A stretch of DNA of 64,000 bases, from the NCBI GenBank assembly GCA_001898625.1, contig MKUP01000033.1:506684-570683 (forward strand). Direction: 5' to 3'. Made by a program: the position numbers and the translations under genes. This DNA is from Burkholderiales bacterium 67-32 (lineage in GTDB: Bacteria; Pseudomonadota; Gammaproteobacteria; Burkholderiales; Burkholderiaceae_B). A model generated the notes under the pieces. It was given only the letters and a program-made list of their open reading frames with translations. It did no database searches and was not told the origin of the DNA. This document shows, one piece after another, positions 33,547 to 42,088 of the stretch (the stretch's first letter is position 1; each line of letters opens with the position of its first letter).

Positions 33547-34785
33547 ATGTTGCGCAAATTCGGAGTCCTGCTGCACCGCTGGTTGGGCCTGGGCGTCGCC
33601 GCCTTCCTGTTCATCGCCGGCCTGACCGGCGCCTTCATTTCGTGGGACCACGAGCTCGACGCCTGGCTGAACCCGCAGCTGTTCGAGCCCGCCACGCAGG
33701 GCGAGCCACTGCCGGTCGAGACCCTGATCGCCAGGCTGGAGGCCGAGGATCCGCGCCTGATGGTCACCTTCAGCCCGCTGGAGGTCGAGCCCGGCCACGC
33801 GCTGCTGGTCTCGGTCACCGGCCGCATCGACCCGGCCACCGGCAAGGCCTTCCCGCTGAACTTCAACCAGGTCGCGCTCGATCCGGTCACCGGCGACGTC
33901 CAAGGCCGGCGCGAATGGGGCGCGATCTCGCTCAGCCGCGAGAACCTGCTGCCCTTCCTGTACAAGCTGCACTACACCATGCACCTGCCCGATGTGAAGG
34001 GCGTGGAGCTGGGCATGTGGTTCATGGGACTGGTCAGCATCGCCTGGTTCCTGGACTGCTTCATCGCGCTCTACCTATCCTTCCCCTCGTGGCGCGCCTG
34101 GCGCAAGTCGTTCGCGTTCCGCGTCGGCAAGGGCGGCTATGCGCTCAACTTCGACGCGCACCGCTCCGGCGGCGTCTGGCTGTGGGCGCTGCTGCTCCTG
34201 CTGGCGGTGACCTCGATCTCGCTCAATCTCGGCAACGAGGTCGTGCGTCCGGTGGTCAACCAGATCTCGCCGCTGACGCCCACGCCGTTCGAAACGCGCC
34301 CCCTGCGCCCATTGGACCAGCCCATCATGCCGACGCTGACCCGGACAAGGATCGTCGAGCTGGGCAAGGCCGAGGCTGACCGCCTGGGCATCGCCGAACC
34401 GGCCGGCGCCGTGTTCTATGGCGCGTTGCAGGGCATCTATGGCGTGGGCTTCTACGAACCCGGCAACGACCACGGCGACGGCGGGCTCGGCAACAGCTGG
34501 CTGTATTTCGACGAGAAGGACGGCACGCTGCTGGGCAAGCACATCCCCGGCACCGGCAGCGTGGGCGACGTTTTCATGCAGGCCCAGTTCCCGCTGCATT
34601 CCGGCCGCATCCTGGGCATTCCGGGCCGCATCTTCGTGTCGCTGCTGGGACTGTCGGTGGCCATCCTGAGCGTGACGGGCGTCGTGATCTGGGCGAAGAA
34701 ACGCAAAGGCCGGATGGCCTCGGCGAGGGCGGCGCAGGCCCGTATGCGGCCCGCCGCGGCTACGAGTTCGCCTGGCCTGTCTTGA
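33547..34785 (+). CDS. PepSY-associated TM helix (iron-regulated) membrane protein
   Basis: This 412-residue inner-membrane protein has four main membrane segments, at about residues 10-32, 155-178, 207-228 and 370-395, with two periplasmic PepSY-like regions between them. HRWLGLGVAAFLFIAGLTG at the start and KLHYTMHLPDVKG are typical of the family, which is found next to TonB-dependent siderophore receptors and may reduce or handle ferric siderophores. Here no receptor gene is adjacent; the gene stands alone behind a likely Fur box. Its end overlaps the convergent hypothetical gene by 26 bases. Confidence 0.85.
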   Translation: MLRKFGVLLHRWLGLGVAAFLFIAGLTGAFISWDHELDAWLNPQLFEPATQGEPLPVETLIARLEAEDPRLMVTFSPLEVEPGHALLVSVTGRIDPATGKAFPLNFNQVALDPVTGDVQGRREWGAISLSRENLLPFLYKLHYTMHLPDVKGVELGMWFMGLVSIAWFLDCFIALYLSFPSWRAWRKSFAFRVGKGGYALNFDAHRSGGVWLWALLLLLAVTSISLNLGNEVVRPVVNQISPLTPTPFETRPLRPLDQPIMPTLTRTRIVELGKAEADRLGIAEPAGAVFYGALQGIYGVGFYEPGNDHGDGGLGNSWLYFDEKDGTLLGKHIPGTGSVGDVFMQAQFPLHSGRILGIPGRIFVSLLGLSVAILSVTGVVIWAKKRKGRMASARAAQARMRPAAATSSPGLS

Positions 34786-35320
34786 CGGCCACGGTATAGG
34801 GCCGCCTACGCCGGGGCCCGCCGCCGATGGCGGGAAAGACGATGGACAGGACCACCGCGTCCACGGTGATGTCCACGCTTATCACCAGCGTCGCGTCCAG
34901 CACCTCCAGCAATCGCAGCATGCGCGCCCGCTCCTTGGCGAACGAGGCGCGGCCCCGCGTCGGCCCCCAGGGCTGGAGTTCATCCAGCGAGACCGGCACG
35001 GAGGTGTGGCCGCCGGCGCCGTTGCCATGGCCGACGCGCAACTGCACGCGGTCCAGGTCCAGCCTGGCGCCGACCACGATGCGCCGGTTGACGCCGGGAC
35101 GGCTGGCGACGCAGGCGATGGCCGAATCGATCAACGCGCAGACGTGTTCGACGGCGCCGACCACCAGCAGCGGGTGGCCCGGCACGTCGGCCTCGACATA
35201 GCGGACGTTGCCGTCCGGCGAGAGGTCGTAGTCCTCCACGGCTGACAGGATCAGGGAGCCCAGGTCGCACAGCGGTCCCGCCGCGCGGCGCTCGAACAGC
35301 TCGCCGGTAAGTTCGGTCAT
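34760..35320 (-). CDS. Hypothetical protein, possibly a degenerate kinase-type ATPase fold
   Basis: This 186-residue soluble protein is not recognised. The segment LLVVGAVEHVCALIDSAIAC followed by RRIVVGARLDLDRVQLRVGHG recalls the N-box and following strand of histidine-kinase ATPase domains, but the Asn is replaced and the G-boxes are not clear, so this is weak. ATG 35320 is used; a GTG at 35332 would add four residues. It overlaps the end of the PepSY gene and lies upstream of nothing on its own strand. No function is proposed. Confidence 0.6.
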   Translation of the reverse strand: MTELTGELFERRAAGPLCDLGSLILSAVEDYDLSPDGNVRYVEADVPGHPLLVVGAVEHVCALIDSAIACVASRPGVNRRIVVGARLDLDRVQLRVGHGNGAGGHTSVPVSLDELQPWGPTRGRASFAKERARMLRLLEVLDATLVISVDITVDAVVLSIVFPAIGGGPRRRRPYTVAVKTGQANS

Positions 35321-35435
35321 GGAAGCGCTCACTAAGACAAGCCTGGGACGAGTCTACGGACGAGCCTTCCATCGCACTGCAAACAATGCGCAACGCATGG
35401 GCCGCCGCGAGCCGCGCCGGCCGGGGCATCTACCG

Positions 35436-36386
35436 CTAGTAGGCGCTAGCCTTGGCAAGCAGGTCCAGCGATTCCGCGTCCAGCGCCAACGTGGCGGCGG
35501 CCTGCAGCGAATCGAGCTGAGCGGCCGAAGTGGCGCTGGCGATGGGCGCCGTCACCGCGGGCTGGTGCAGCAGCCAGGCCAGGGCCACGGCCGCCGGGGT
35601 CGAGCCGTGCCGCTGGGCCACCTGGTCCAGGGCTTCGAGGATGCGCAGGCCGCGCTCGTTCAGGTACGTGCCCACCCGGCTGCCGCGCGCCTTGCCTTCG
35701 AGATCGGCGGCGGTGCGGTACTTGCCGCTCAGGAAGCCGCTGGCCAGCGCATAGTAGTTGATGACAGCCACCTGGTTGCGCAGCGCCACCGGCGCCAGTT
35801 CGGTCTCGAACGCCTGGCGCTCGATCAGGTTGTACTCGGGCTGCAGCGTGGCATAGGCGGCAAGGCCGTTGGCCCGGCTCACGTCCAGGGCCTCCTGGAA
35901 GCGGGCGGCGGTGTAGTTGGACGCGCCGATCGCGCGGACCTTGCCGGCCTTCACCAGCCGGTCGAAGGCCGCCAGGCTTTCCTCGAGCGGCGTCGCGGCA
36001 TCATCGTCATGAGCCTGGTACAGATCGATGTAGTCCGTCTGCAGGCGGCGCAGCGAACCTTCCACCGCCTTCTCTATGTACGCGGCCGACAGTCCGCCCG
36101 GGTTGCCCAGCGCGGGCTTGCCCACCTTGGTGGCCAGGATCACGCGGTCCCGCTTGCCTCTGCGCTTGAACCAGTTGCCGATGATGGTTTCCGATTCGCC
36201 GCCCTGGTTGCCGGGCACCCAGCGCGAATAGGCGTCGGCGGTATCGATGAAGTTCATGCCCCGGTCGGCCAGGGCATCCAGGATGCCGAACGACGCGGCC
36301 TCGTCCAGGGTCCAGCCGAACACGTTGCCGCCGAAGGTGATGGGGAATACCTGCAGGCCGGTGGTGCCGAGCGGTCGATAGGTCAT
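35436..36386 (-). CDS. Aldo/keto reductase
   Basis: This 316-residue NADPH-dependent TIM-barrel oxidoreductase has NFIDTADAYSRWVPG with the catalytic Asp and Tyr (Asp49, Tyr54 region), the catalytic Lys in VILATKVGKP, and the His position in YIDLYQAHDDD. The phosphate-binding GASNYTAARF and PIASATSAAQLDSL are typical of the YajO/Tas-like group. It is a single-gene unit, 85 bases after the thioesterase gene on the same strand. The substrate is unknown. Confidence 0.9.
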   Translation of the reverse strand: MTYRPLGTTGLQVFPITFGGNVFGWTLDEAASFGILDALADRGMNFIDTADAYSRWVPGNQGGESETIIGNWFKRRGKRDRVILATKVGKPALGNPGGLSAAYIEKAVEGSLRRLQTDYIDLYQAHDDDAATPLEESLAAFDRLVKAGKVRAIGASNYTAARFQEALDVSRANGLAAYATLQPEYNLIERQAFETELAPVALRNQVAVINYYALASGFLSGKYRTAADLEGKARGSRVGTYLNERGLRILEALDQVAQRHGSTPAAVALAWLLHQPAVTAPIASATSAAQLDSLQAAATLALDAESLDLLAKASAY

Positions 36387-36471
36387 GGCTGCCTCGTACG
36401 AAAGGAAACGGAATCGAAAATAGTAGGAGATTCCGGCCGCCCGTCCAAATAGCCGCCACGCATGAGCTATG

Positions 36472-36972
36472 TCACGCGCCGCCCGCCTGCGTGGTGCGTT
36501 CCTTGATCAGTTGGTGCCGCCGTTCCATTTCCTGCCGCAGCTCGCGCCGCAGCAGCGCCGCCTCGCAGCGCTGGCGCTCTTCCTCGTCCTGCGGTTCGAG
36601 CGGGGGCACCGGTACCGGCACGCCGTCGTCGCCCACCGCGACCATCGTGAAATAGCAGCTGTTGGCGTGGCGCACGGTCTTGCTGCGGATGTCCTCGGTC
36701 ACCACCTTGATGCCGATCTCCATGGACGTGCGCCCGGTGTAGTTGACCGCGGCGTAGAAGGTGACCAGTTCGCCCACGTGGATGGGCTGGCGGAACACGA
36801 CCTGGTCGACCGACAGCGTGACCACGTAGCGCCCCGCGTAGCGGCTGGCACAGGCATAGGCGACCTGGTCGAGATACTTGAGGATGGTGCCACCATGGAC
36901 GTTGCCCGAGAAATTCGCCATGTCGGGCGTCATCAGGATCGTCATGGAAAGCTTGTGCTGGGAATCGTTCAT
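36472..36972 (-). CDS. Hotdog-fold acyl-CoA thioesterase (YciA-type)
   Basis: This 166-residue hotdog protein has the acyl-CoA hydrolase pattern ANFSGNVHGGTILKYLDQVAY (active-site Asn/His and Asp) followed by VDQVVFRQPIHVGELV and NSCYFTMVAV. It should hydrolyse fatty acyl-CoA esters in the cytoplasm. The C-terminal 40 residues are charged and helical. AAGGTTCGCC stands before ATG 36972; a start 18 bases upstream is less likely. Confidence 0.88.
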   Translation of the reverse strand: MNDSQHKLSMTILMTPDMANFSGNVHGGTILKYLDQVAYACASRYAGRYVVTLSVDQVVFRQPIHVGELVTFYAAVNYTGRTSMEIGIKVVTEDIRSKTVRHANSCYFTMVAVGDDGVPVPVPPLEPQDEEERQRCEAALLRRELRQEMERRHQLIKERTTQAGGA

Positions 36973-37073
36973 GGCGAACCTTCTGCGCAAATGGGGGGGA
37001 GCAGCGCCATTGTAGCCAGCGCGGCGGCGTTAACATGGACGCCCGCCATCATCCGCTCCCGGGAGACGCCATC

Positions 37074-37910
37074 ATGTCCAGCCCCACCATCGCCCTCCTG
37101 CATCCCGGCGCCATGGGCGCCGCCCTTGGCGCCTGCCTGGTCTCCACCGGACACCGCGTGCTCTGGAGTTCCGCCGGGCGCAGCGCCGCCACCGCCGAAC
37201 GGGCGCGCAAGGCGGGCCTGGAGGATGCCGGCACCCTGGCCGACGCGCTGCGCGCCGCCGACATCGCCATCTCGGTCTGCCCGCCGGACAACGCGCTCGA
37301 CCTGGCGCGCGAGGTTGCGCAACACGGGTACGGCGGCGTCTTCGTCGATGCCAACGCGGTCTCGCCGGCCACCCTCCGGCAGATCGAGGAAGCCGTGCGC
37401 GCCGGCGGCGCGCGCTTCGTCGACGGCGGCATCATCGGCCAGCCGCCGCGCGCGGCGGGCAGCACCCGCCTCTACCTGGCCGGCGACAGCGCCGCGGACA
37501 TCGCCGCGCTGTTCGAAGGCAGCGCGCTCGAAGCCATCGCGCTGGACTCCCCCGCCGGCAGCGCCTCGGCACTGAAGATCTGCTATGCCGCCTGGAGCAA
37601 GGGCGCCACCGCCCTGCTGGCCGGCATACGCGCGCTGGCCCGCCACGAAGGCGTGGAGCCGGCGCTGCTGGCCGAATGGCAGCGCTCCAGCCCGCAGACG
37701 CCGGCGCGGTCGGAAGAAGTCGCGCAGAAGGCCGAAAAGGCCTGGCGCTGGGTGGGCGAGATGGAAGAGATCGCCTCCACCTTCCATGCCGCCGGGCTGC
37801 CCTCGGGCTTCCACCTCGCGGCGGCGGACATCTTCCGGCGGCTGGACGTCTACAAGGATGCGCCCCGGCCACCCGCCATGGACGAGGCGCTGGACCGGCT
37901 GCGGCGCTGA
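37074..37910 (+). CDS. NAD(P)-binding dehydrogenase, beta-hydroxyacid dehydrogenase-like
   Basis: This 278-residue protein starts with a Rossmann motif (IALLHPGAMGAALGACL; the usual GxGxMG has become HPGAMG) and a helical C-terminal domain of the 6-phosphogluconate dehydrogenase type (SASALKICYAAWSKGATALL, where Lys about 165 fits the catalytic position). VFVDANAVSPATLRQIE and FVDGGIIGQPP support this family. GGGAG is upstream of ATG 37074. The substrate is unknown; related proteins reduce or oxidise small hydroxy acids or imines. Confidence 0.8.
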   Translation: MSSPTIALLHPGAMGAALGACLVSTGHRVLWSSAGRSAATAERARKAGLEDAGTLADALRAADIAISVCPPDNALDLAREVAQHGYGGVFVDANAVSPATLRQIEEAVRAGGARFVDGGIIGQPPRAAGSTRLYLAGDSAADIAALFEGSALEAIALDSPAGSASALKICYAAWSKGATALLAGIRALARHEGVEPALLAEWQRSSPQTPARSEEVAQKAEKAWRWVGEMEEIASTFHAAGLPSGFHLAAADIFRRLDVYKDAPRPPAMDEALDRLRR

Positions 37911-37920
37911 CCCTCCGCCG

Positions 37921-38547
37921 TCACACCAGGCCGAATGACTTGGCCCGCAGCGCCGCCTCGGCGCGCGAGGCGATGTTGAGCTTCTCGTAGATGTGCTTGA
38001 CGTGGTCGCCCACGGTATGGCGCGAGATACCCAGCGCGGTGGCGATCTCGCCCAGCCGCAGGCCGCGCGCCAGCAGCACCAGCACTTCGTTCTCCCTGCC
38101 CGACAGCGGGCTGATGACCGTGGCCGGCCGCAGGCGGAAATGATCCAGCAGCCGGCGCGCGATGGCGGGAGACAGCGGCGGCTGGCCCTGGGCGATGCCG
38201 GTCAGCATGGCCGCGAGCTGGGCCGGCGGGTGTTCCTTCAGCACGTAGCCTTGCGCGCCGGCCTGCAAGGCCGCGAACAGCTTGCTGTCCTCGCCCGTGA
38301 TGCTGGACACCACCACGGTGCAACGCGGATGCCGCAGCGTCAGGGTGGCGATCAGCTCGGTACCGTCGCCGTCGGGCAACCCCAGGTCCACCAGGGCCAG
38401 GTCCGGCACCCGCTCGGCGATGGCCGCGCCCGCCTGCGCCAGGTCCTGGCCGCAGCGCACGCGCGCGTCCGGGAAGGCCAGCGCCACGGCCTCGTTCAGC
38501 ATGGCCGCCGCTTCCGGCAGATCCTCGACGATCAGGATGTCGTTCAT
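37921..38547 (-). CDS. NarL/FixJ-type response regulator
   Basis: This 208-residue regulator has a receiver with phospho-acceptor Asp54 in LVDLGLPDGDG and acidic residues near positions 8-9, then a LuxR-type helix-turn-helix (about 145-205: LSGRENEVLVLLARGLRLGE, LGISRHTVGDHVKHIYEKL). Its start overlaps the stop of the histidine kinase gene by four bases, so it is the partner regulator. The target genes are unknown; the divergent lipoprotein gene across the kinase is one candidate. Confidence 0.92.
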   Translation of the reverse strand: MNDILIVEDLPEAAAMLNEAVALAFPDARVRCGQDLAQAGAAIAERVPDLALVDLGLPDGDGTELIATLTLRHPRCTVVVSSITGEDSKLFAALQAGAQGYVLKEHPPAQLAAMLTGIAQGQPPLSPAIARRLLDHFRLRPATVISPLSGRENEVLVLLARGLRLGEIATALGISRHTVGDHVKHIYEKLNIASRAEAALRAKSFGLV

Positions 38548-40802
38548 GCCCGCACCTCCACCGGCGCCGCCGGCTCCACGGACGCCCCGGCCGCGGAGCC
38601 GGGCCCCAGCGGCAGGCAGATCCTCAGGATGCAGCCATCCTCGCCGCGTTCGAGCCCGACGACGCCCTGGTACTCGGCCAGGCGGCGCCGCATGCCCGCC
38701 AGGCCCAGGCCTATGCTGGCCGGCCCCGCGACGGGGGCGCTGCGGCCGGCGCCGCGCATGCCGTCGTCCACCATGACGATGTCCAGCCGCCCATTGCCCG
38801 CCCGCACCTCCACCTCGATGCGGGTCGGGCCCCCATGTTTGAGCGCGTTCGACAGCCCCTCGCGCAGGGCGCGTTCCAGGGTCGCCTTCATCCGGGCCGG
38901 CAGGGCCGACTGCATGTCGGGCAGCGGCATGGCCGGCACGAACTCGTTCCAGACGAAATCCACGCCCGCCGCGTCGCAGCGGGTCGCCATCTCGGCGCGC
39001 CAGTCGGCCAGGGCATCGGCCAGCGGCAGGCTGTGGCCCTCCAGGGCCGACAACGTGGTGCGCAGGTCGCTCATCGCCGCGCGGGCGACGTCGGCCGCCA
39101 CGCCGTCGCCCGCTCGCGATGCCTGGTGGATCAGCATCAGCAGCCGCGCGCCGATGTCGTCGTGCATGTCCTGCGCGATGCGATGGCGTTCTTCGCGCAC
39201 GCCCCGCTCATAGGAATCGCGCCCCTCGCCCGCCTTCTGCACCAGGCTGGACAGCGATGCCGCCAGCTCGGCGTCGTGCGGCGCGAACAGCCTGCGGCCG
39301 CGATCGGCCAGGCGCAGCACCCGCGCCTCCAGGCCGCCGCAGGACGGCACCCACAGCGCCTGCCCCGACTCCAGCAAGGTGGCGGAACGGGGATCCTCGG
39401 CCTCGACATGCGCCAGGCGGCGGATGTCCAGCGGGTCGAACAACTGTCCGAGCAGCGCGTCCCACCGGCGCTCCTGTTCCCCGCGCGAAGGCGAGAACGC
39501 GATGCGGATCAGATCGGGAAAGGTGGAGTCGACCCGCGCTCCCCGGGCACCGGTCAGCCGGCGCCACAGCCACTGGCGGAACGGGAAGTACAGCCAGCCG
39601 CACAGCAGCAGCGACACGCCCATCGAGAACGCCGGATTCCAGCGCAGCCAGACGATCAGCGCCGCATCCATCAGCACCACCGCCAGCGCCCCGGCCAGCC
39701 ACAGCAGGATCCGGTAGGCCCAGCGGTCCAGGTCGAACAGCCGGTACCGGCGCAGGCCGAACGCGAGCCCGACGTAGATGATCAGGAAGTAGCCGAAGGC
39801 GTAGCCCTGGGAGATGGGCGGAAAGAAGCCCAGCACCTTGGACCCGGTCGTGGAAAAAACGAACAGCCCGCTGCCCACCAGCATGGACAGGGCCAGCCAG
39901 CGCAGCGCGGCCCGGTCCAGCGGACGGCCGCGGCTCATTCTCCATTGCACGCCGGCCAGCGCGATCGCGCCCAGCATCTCGGACATGATGCCCATGCGGG
40001 TCCAGTTCTGGCTGGGCAGCCACTGCATCGTGTCGGCCAGCCACCAGGTCCCGTACACCACGGGCAGCACCCATAGCGCGCCCACCGGCACCAGCCGCCT
40101 TGGATAGCAGAGGAACACCGCCAGCAGCGCGCATCCGAACATGAAGGCGCCGGCGTGGTTGGCGGCGGACAGCGCGTGGAACACCCCTCCGCCCAGCGCC
40201 AGCTCGCGGCTGCTGTAGACCGCCGCCGGCACCGCGAACGCGGGGAAGGCCAGGCCCGTCAGCGCGAACATGCTCGCGCCCAGGTCCGTCGGCCGCAGGG
40301 CCCAGACCCAGCATGCGATCAGGCAACCGGCGAAGCTGACGGCGAGCTGGAACCAGAACGGCGCCGGCAGCGATCCCAGCGGCCGGGCTCCGGGCGTCCA
40401 GACCTCGGCCGCGCGCGAGCCGTCGGCCCGCGTCCACTCGGCCTGCACGTGCCCATCCAGCATTGCGCGGAATTTTCCCTGCCTGTCGAAGAACCGGTTC
40501 ATGCGCGCGTACTCGTCGAAGAAATCGGGCTCTTCGATCAGGTCGTCCGATTCCACGTCCAGGCCGGCGCCCCTGCCCGGAGGCGAAAGCGTCAGGCGCG
40601 ACGCGCCGTCCTCCAGGCCATGGGCGGGGCCGCCGGGCAGCCCGCGCGCGAGCACGTTGCCGGCTTCGTCCACGGTGAATGCGACGCCCAGCCAGGGCGT
40701 CTGCAACGCCCCCCAGGTGGCCGCCGCGGCGGCGGCCGCGCACAGTGCCAGCACCGCCAGCAGGATGCGGGCAGGCACGGCCAGGAACGAATTGATGGGC
40801 AT
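38544..40802 (-). CDS. Membrane sensor histidine kinase (HisKA_3 type)
   Basis: This 752-residue kinase has an N-terminal membrane anchor (residues 7-30), a periplasmic part of about 110 residues (up to APFWFQ), then about eight membrane segments (145-420), a linker, and a cytoplasmic HisKA_3 domain with the phospho-His in ERHRIAQDMHDDIGARLL. A short ATPase domain ends with SIGLGLAGMRRRLAEYQG. The start ATG 40802 has GGAA upstream. It is coupled to the NarL-type regulator gene downstream (4-base overlap). The ligand is not known. Confidence 0.88.
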   Translation of the reverse strand: MPINSFLAVPARILLAVLALCAAAAAAATWGALQTPWLGVAFTVDEAGNVLARGLPGGPAHGLEDGASRLTLSPPGRGAGLDVESDDLIEEPDFFDEYARMNRFFDRQGKFRAMLDGHVQAEWTRADGSRAAEVWTPGARPLGSLPAPFWFQLAVSFAGCLIACWVWALRPTDLGASMFALTGLAFPAFAVPAAVYSSRELALGGGVFHALSAANHAGAFMFGCALLAVFLCYPRRLVPVGALWVLPVVYGTWWLADTMQWLPSQNWTRMGIMSEMLGAIALAGVQWRMSRGRPLDRAALRWLALSMLVGSGLFVFSTTGSKVLGFFPPISQGYAFGYFLIIYVGLAFGLRRYRLFDLDRWAYRILLWLAGALAVVLMDAALIVWLRWNPAFSMGVSLLLCGWLYFPFRQWLWRRLTGARGARVDSTFPDLIRIAFSPSRGEQERRWDALLGQLFDPLDIRRLAHVEAEDPRSATLLESGQALWVPSCGGLEARVLRLADRGRRLFAPHDAELAASLSSLVQKAGEGRDSYERGVREERHRIAQDMHDDIGARLLMLIHQASRAGDGVAADVARAAMSDLRTTLSALEGHSLPLADALADWRAEMATRCDAAGVDFVWNEFVPAMPLPDMQSALPARMKATLERALREGLSNALKHGGPTRIEVEVRAGNGRLDIVMVDDGMRGAGRSAPVAGPASIGLGLAGMRRRLAEYQGVVGLERGEDGCILRICLPLGPGSAAGASVEPAAPVEVRA

Positions 40803-41008
40803 GTCGGGATTCCAGCGGCAATCGGGACGCGAACGGGGGTGGCACGCTGATGATGAAGAAAGACCCCGGCCAGTACAAGCCATTCGTCGCCTTCCGGCAA
40901 CCCCGTGTTCGCGGGATTGCCCGCGATGCCCCGCACGGGAAGAATCGCCGGACACCACCCGGCCGGCCGCGAAAGCGACGGGTCCCAACCACGCCACGAG
41001 GGTATTCC

Positions 41009-42088
41009 ATGATGAAGCTACCGTTCTTCCTGCCACGCGCCGCGCGCCTTGCCGCGTGCGCCGGTCTCGCACTTGCCCTGGGCGCCTGCGGCGGCGACGG
41101 CGGCGCCTCCTCGGGCGGCGCGAGCCCCCCCGCACCGAAGACGGACACGCTGTCGGGCACCGCGGCCACCGGCGCCGCCGTGGCCAACGCCACCGTCACC
41201 GTCGTGAACGCGGCGGGCACCGCCGCCACCGGCAAGAGCGGCGCCGACGGCCGCTACAGCGTCACCATCGAATCGGCGCCGCCCTACCTGCTCAAGGTCT
41301 CGACCGGATCGGGAACGGTGCTGTACTCGTTCGCGGCCGCCGCGGGCACCACCAACATCACGCCGCTGACCACGCTGGCGCTGCATGACGCCGGCGGCAA
41401 GAAGCCACTAGCCGCGCTGTTCGAAGGGTGGAAGACCGCTCGCCTCGCAGGCGACGCTGTGACAGCCGCCGCCAAGCGTGTGAACGCCAACTTCGCCGCG
41501 CTTTATACAGCCAGGGGCGTGGATCCCAAGACCTTCGATTTCTTTACCCGCGGCTTCGCCGCCGACGGCAAGGGCTTCGACGCGGTCCTGGATGGCGTGT
41601 CGATATCGCTCAGTTGCTCCACCACGTCCTGCTCGGAAACGATCAAGGTCGGCGAAAGCGTCTATACCTACGACTTCTCGATCAGTGTGGCCGGTATCTC
41701 GTTCAGTGGCGGCGGCACCAGCAGCACCATCCCGGCCGGCTCGAAGTGGGAGCTGACCGTGCGGGGCTCGGCCAACGGCGTGCCTTTCGAGCAGACCATC
41801 GGCAACATCGAGTTCGGCGCGGTGCCGGCCTCCGCCGACGGCGCCCAGCAGGTGGTGCAGCAGTACGGCGGCATCTCGGGCGGCGTGTCCGGCCCCGGCG
41901 TCAGCCTGAGCTACAGCTACAGCGACCTGTCGACCAGCTACGAGGGCTGCGGCGGCTGCGGCGTCGGCAGCACCATCGTGCTCAAGAGCAAGGGCTCGGT
42001 GTCGGTCTCGGGCACCGCCAGCGGCATCACCATCCCGCCCACCACGACCCGGTTCGACTACACCTATACCTACAAACGCACCAGTTGA
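41009..42088 (+). CDS. Secreted lipoprotein with carboxypeptidase-regulatory-like domain
   Basis: This 359-residue protein has a lipoprotein signal peptide (RLAACAGLALALGAC) with lipobox LGAC, then a Gly/Ser linker, a short beta-sandwich repeat of regulatory type (GTAATGAAVANATVTVVN...GADGRYSVTIE, about residues 50-90), a helical part and a Ser/Gly/Thr-rich beta C-terminal half with four Cys (SCSTTSCS, EGCGGCG) that may form disulfides. It should be anchored in the outer or inner membrane and face the periplasm or the outside. Function unknown. The last 19 bases overlap the convergent monooxygenase gene. Confidence 0.78.
   Translation: MMKLPFFLPRAARLAACAGLALALGACGGDGGASSGGASPPAPKTDTLSGTAATGAAVANATVTVVNAAGTAATGKSGADGRYSVTIESAPPYLLKVSTGSGTVLYSFAAAAGTTNITPLTTLALHDAGGKKPLAALFEGWKTARLAGDAVTAAAKRVNANFAALYTARGVDPKTFDFFTRGFAADGKGFDAVLDGVSISLSCSTTSCSETIKVGESVYTYDFSISVAGISFSGGGTSSTIPAGSKWELTVRGSANGVPFEQTIGNIEFGAVPASADGAQQVVQQYGGISGGVSGPGVSLSYSYSDLSTSYEGCGGCGVGSTIVLKSKGSVSVSGTASGITIPPTTTRFDYTYTYKRTS

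Noticed and set aside
41009-42088. The lipoprotein as a target partner of the neighbouring two-component system
   Set aside because: Divergent position alone is weak evidence; no shared operator was seen in the 205-base gap.
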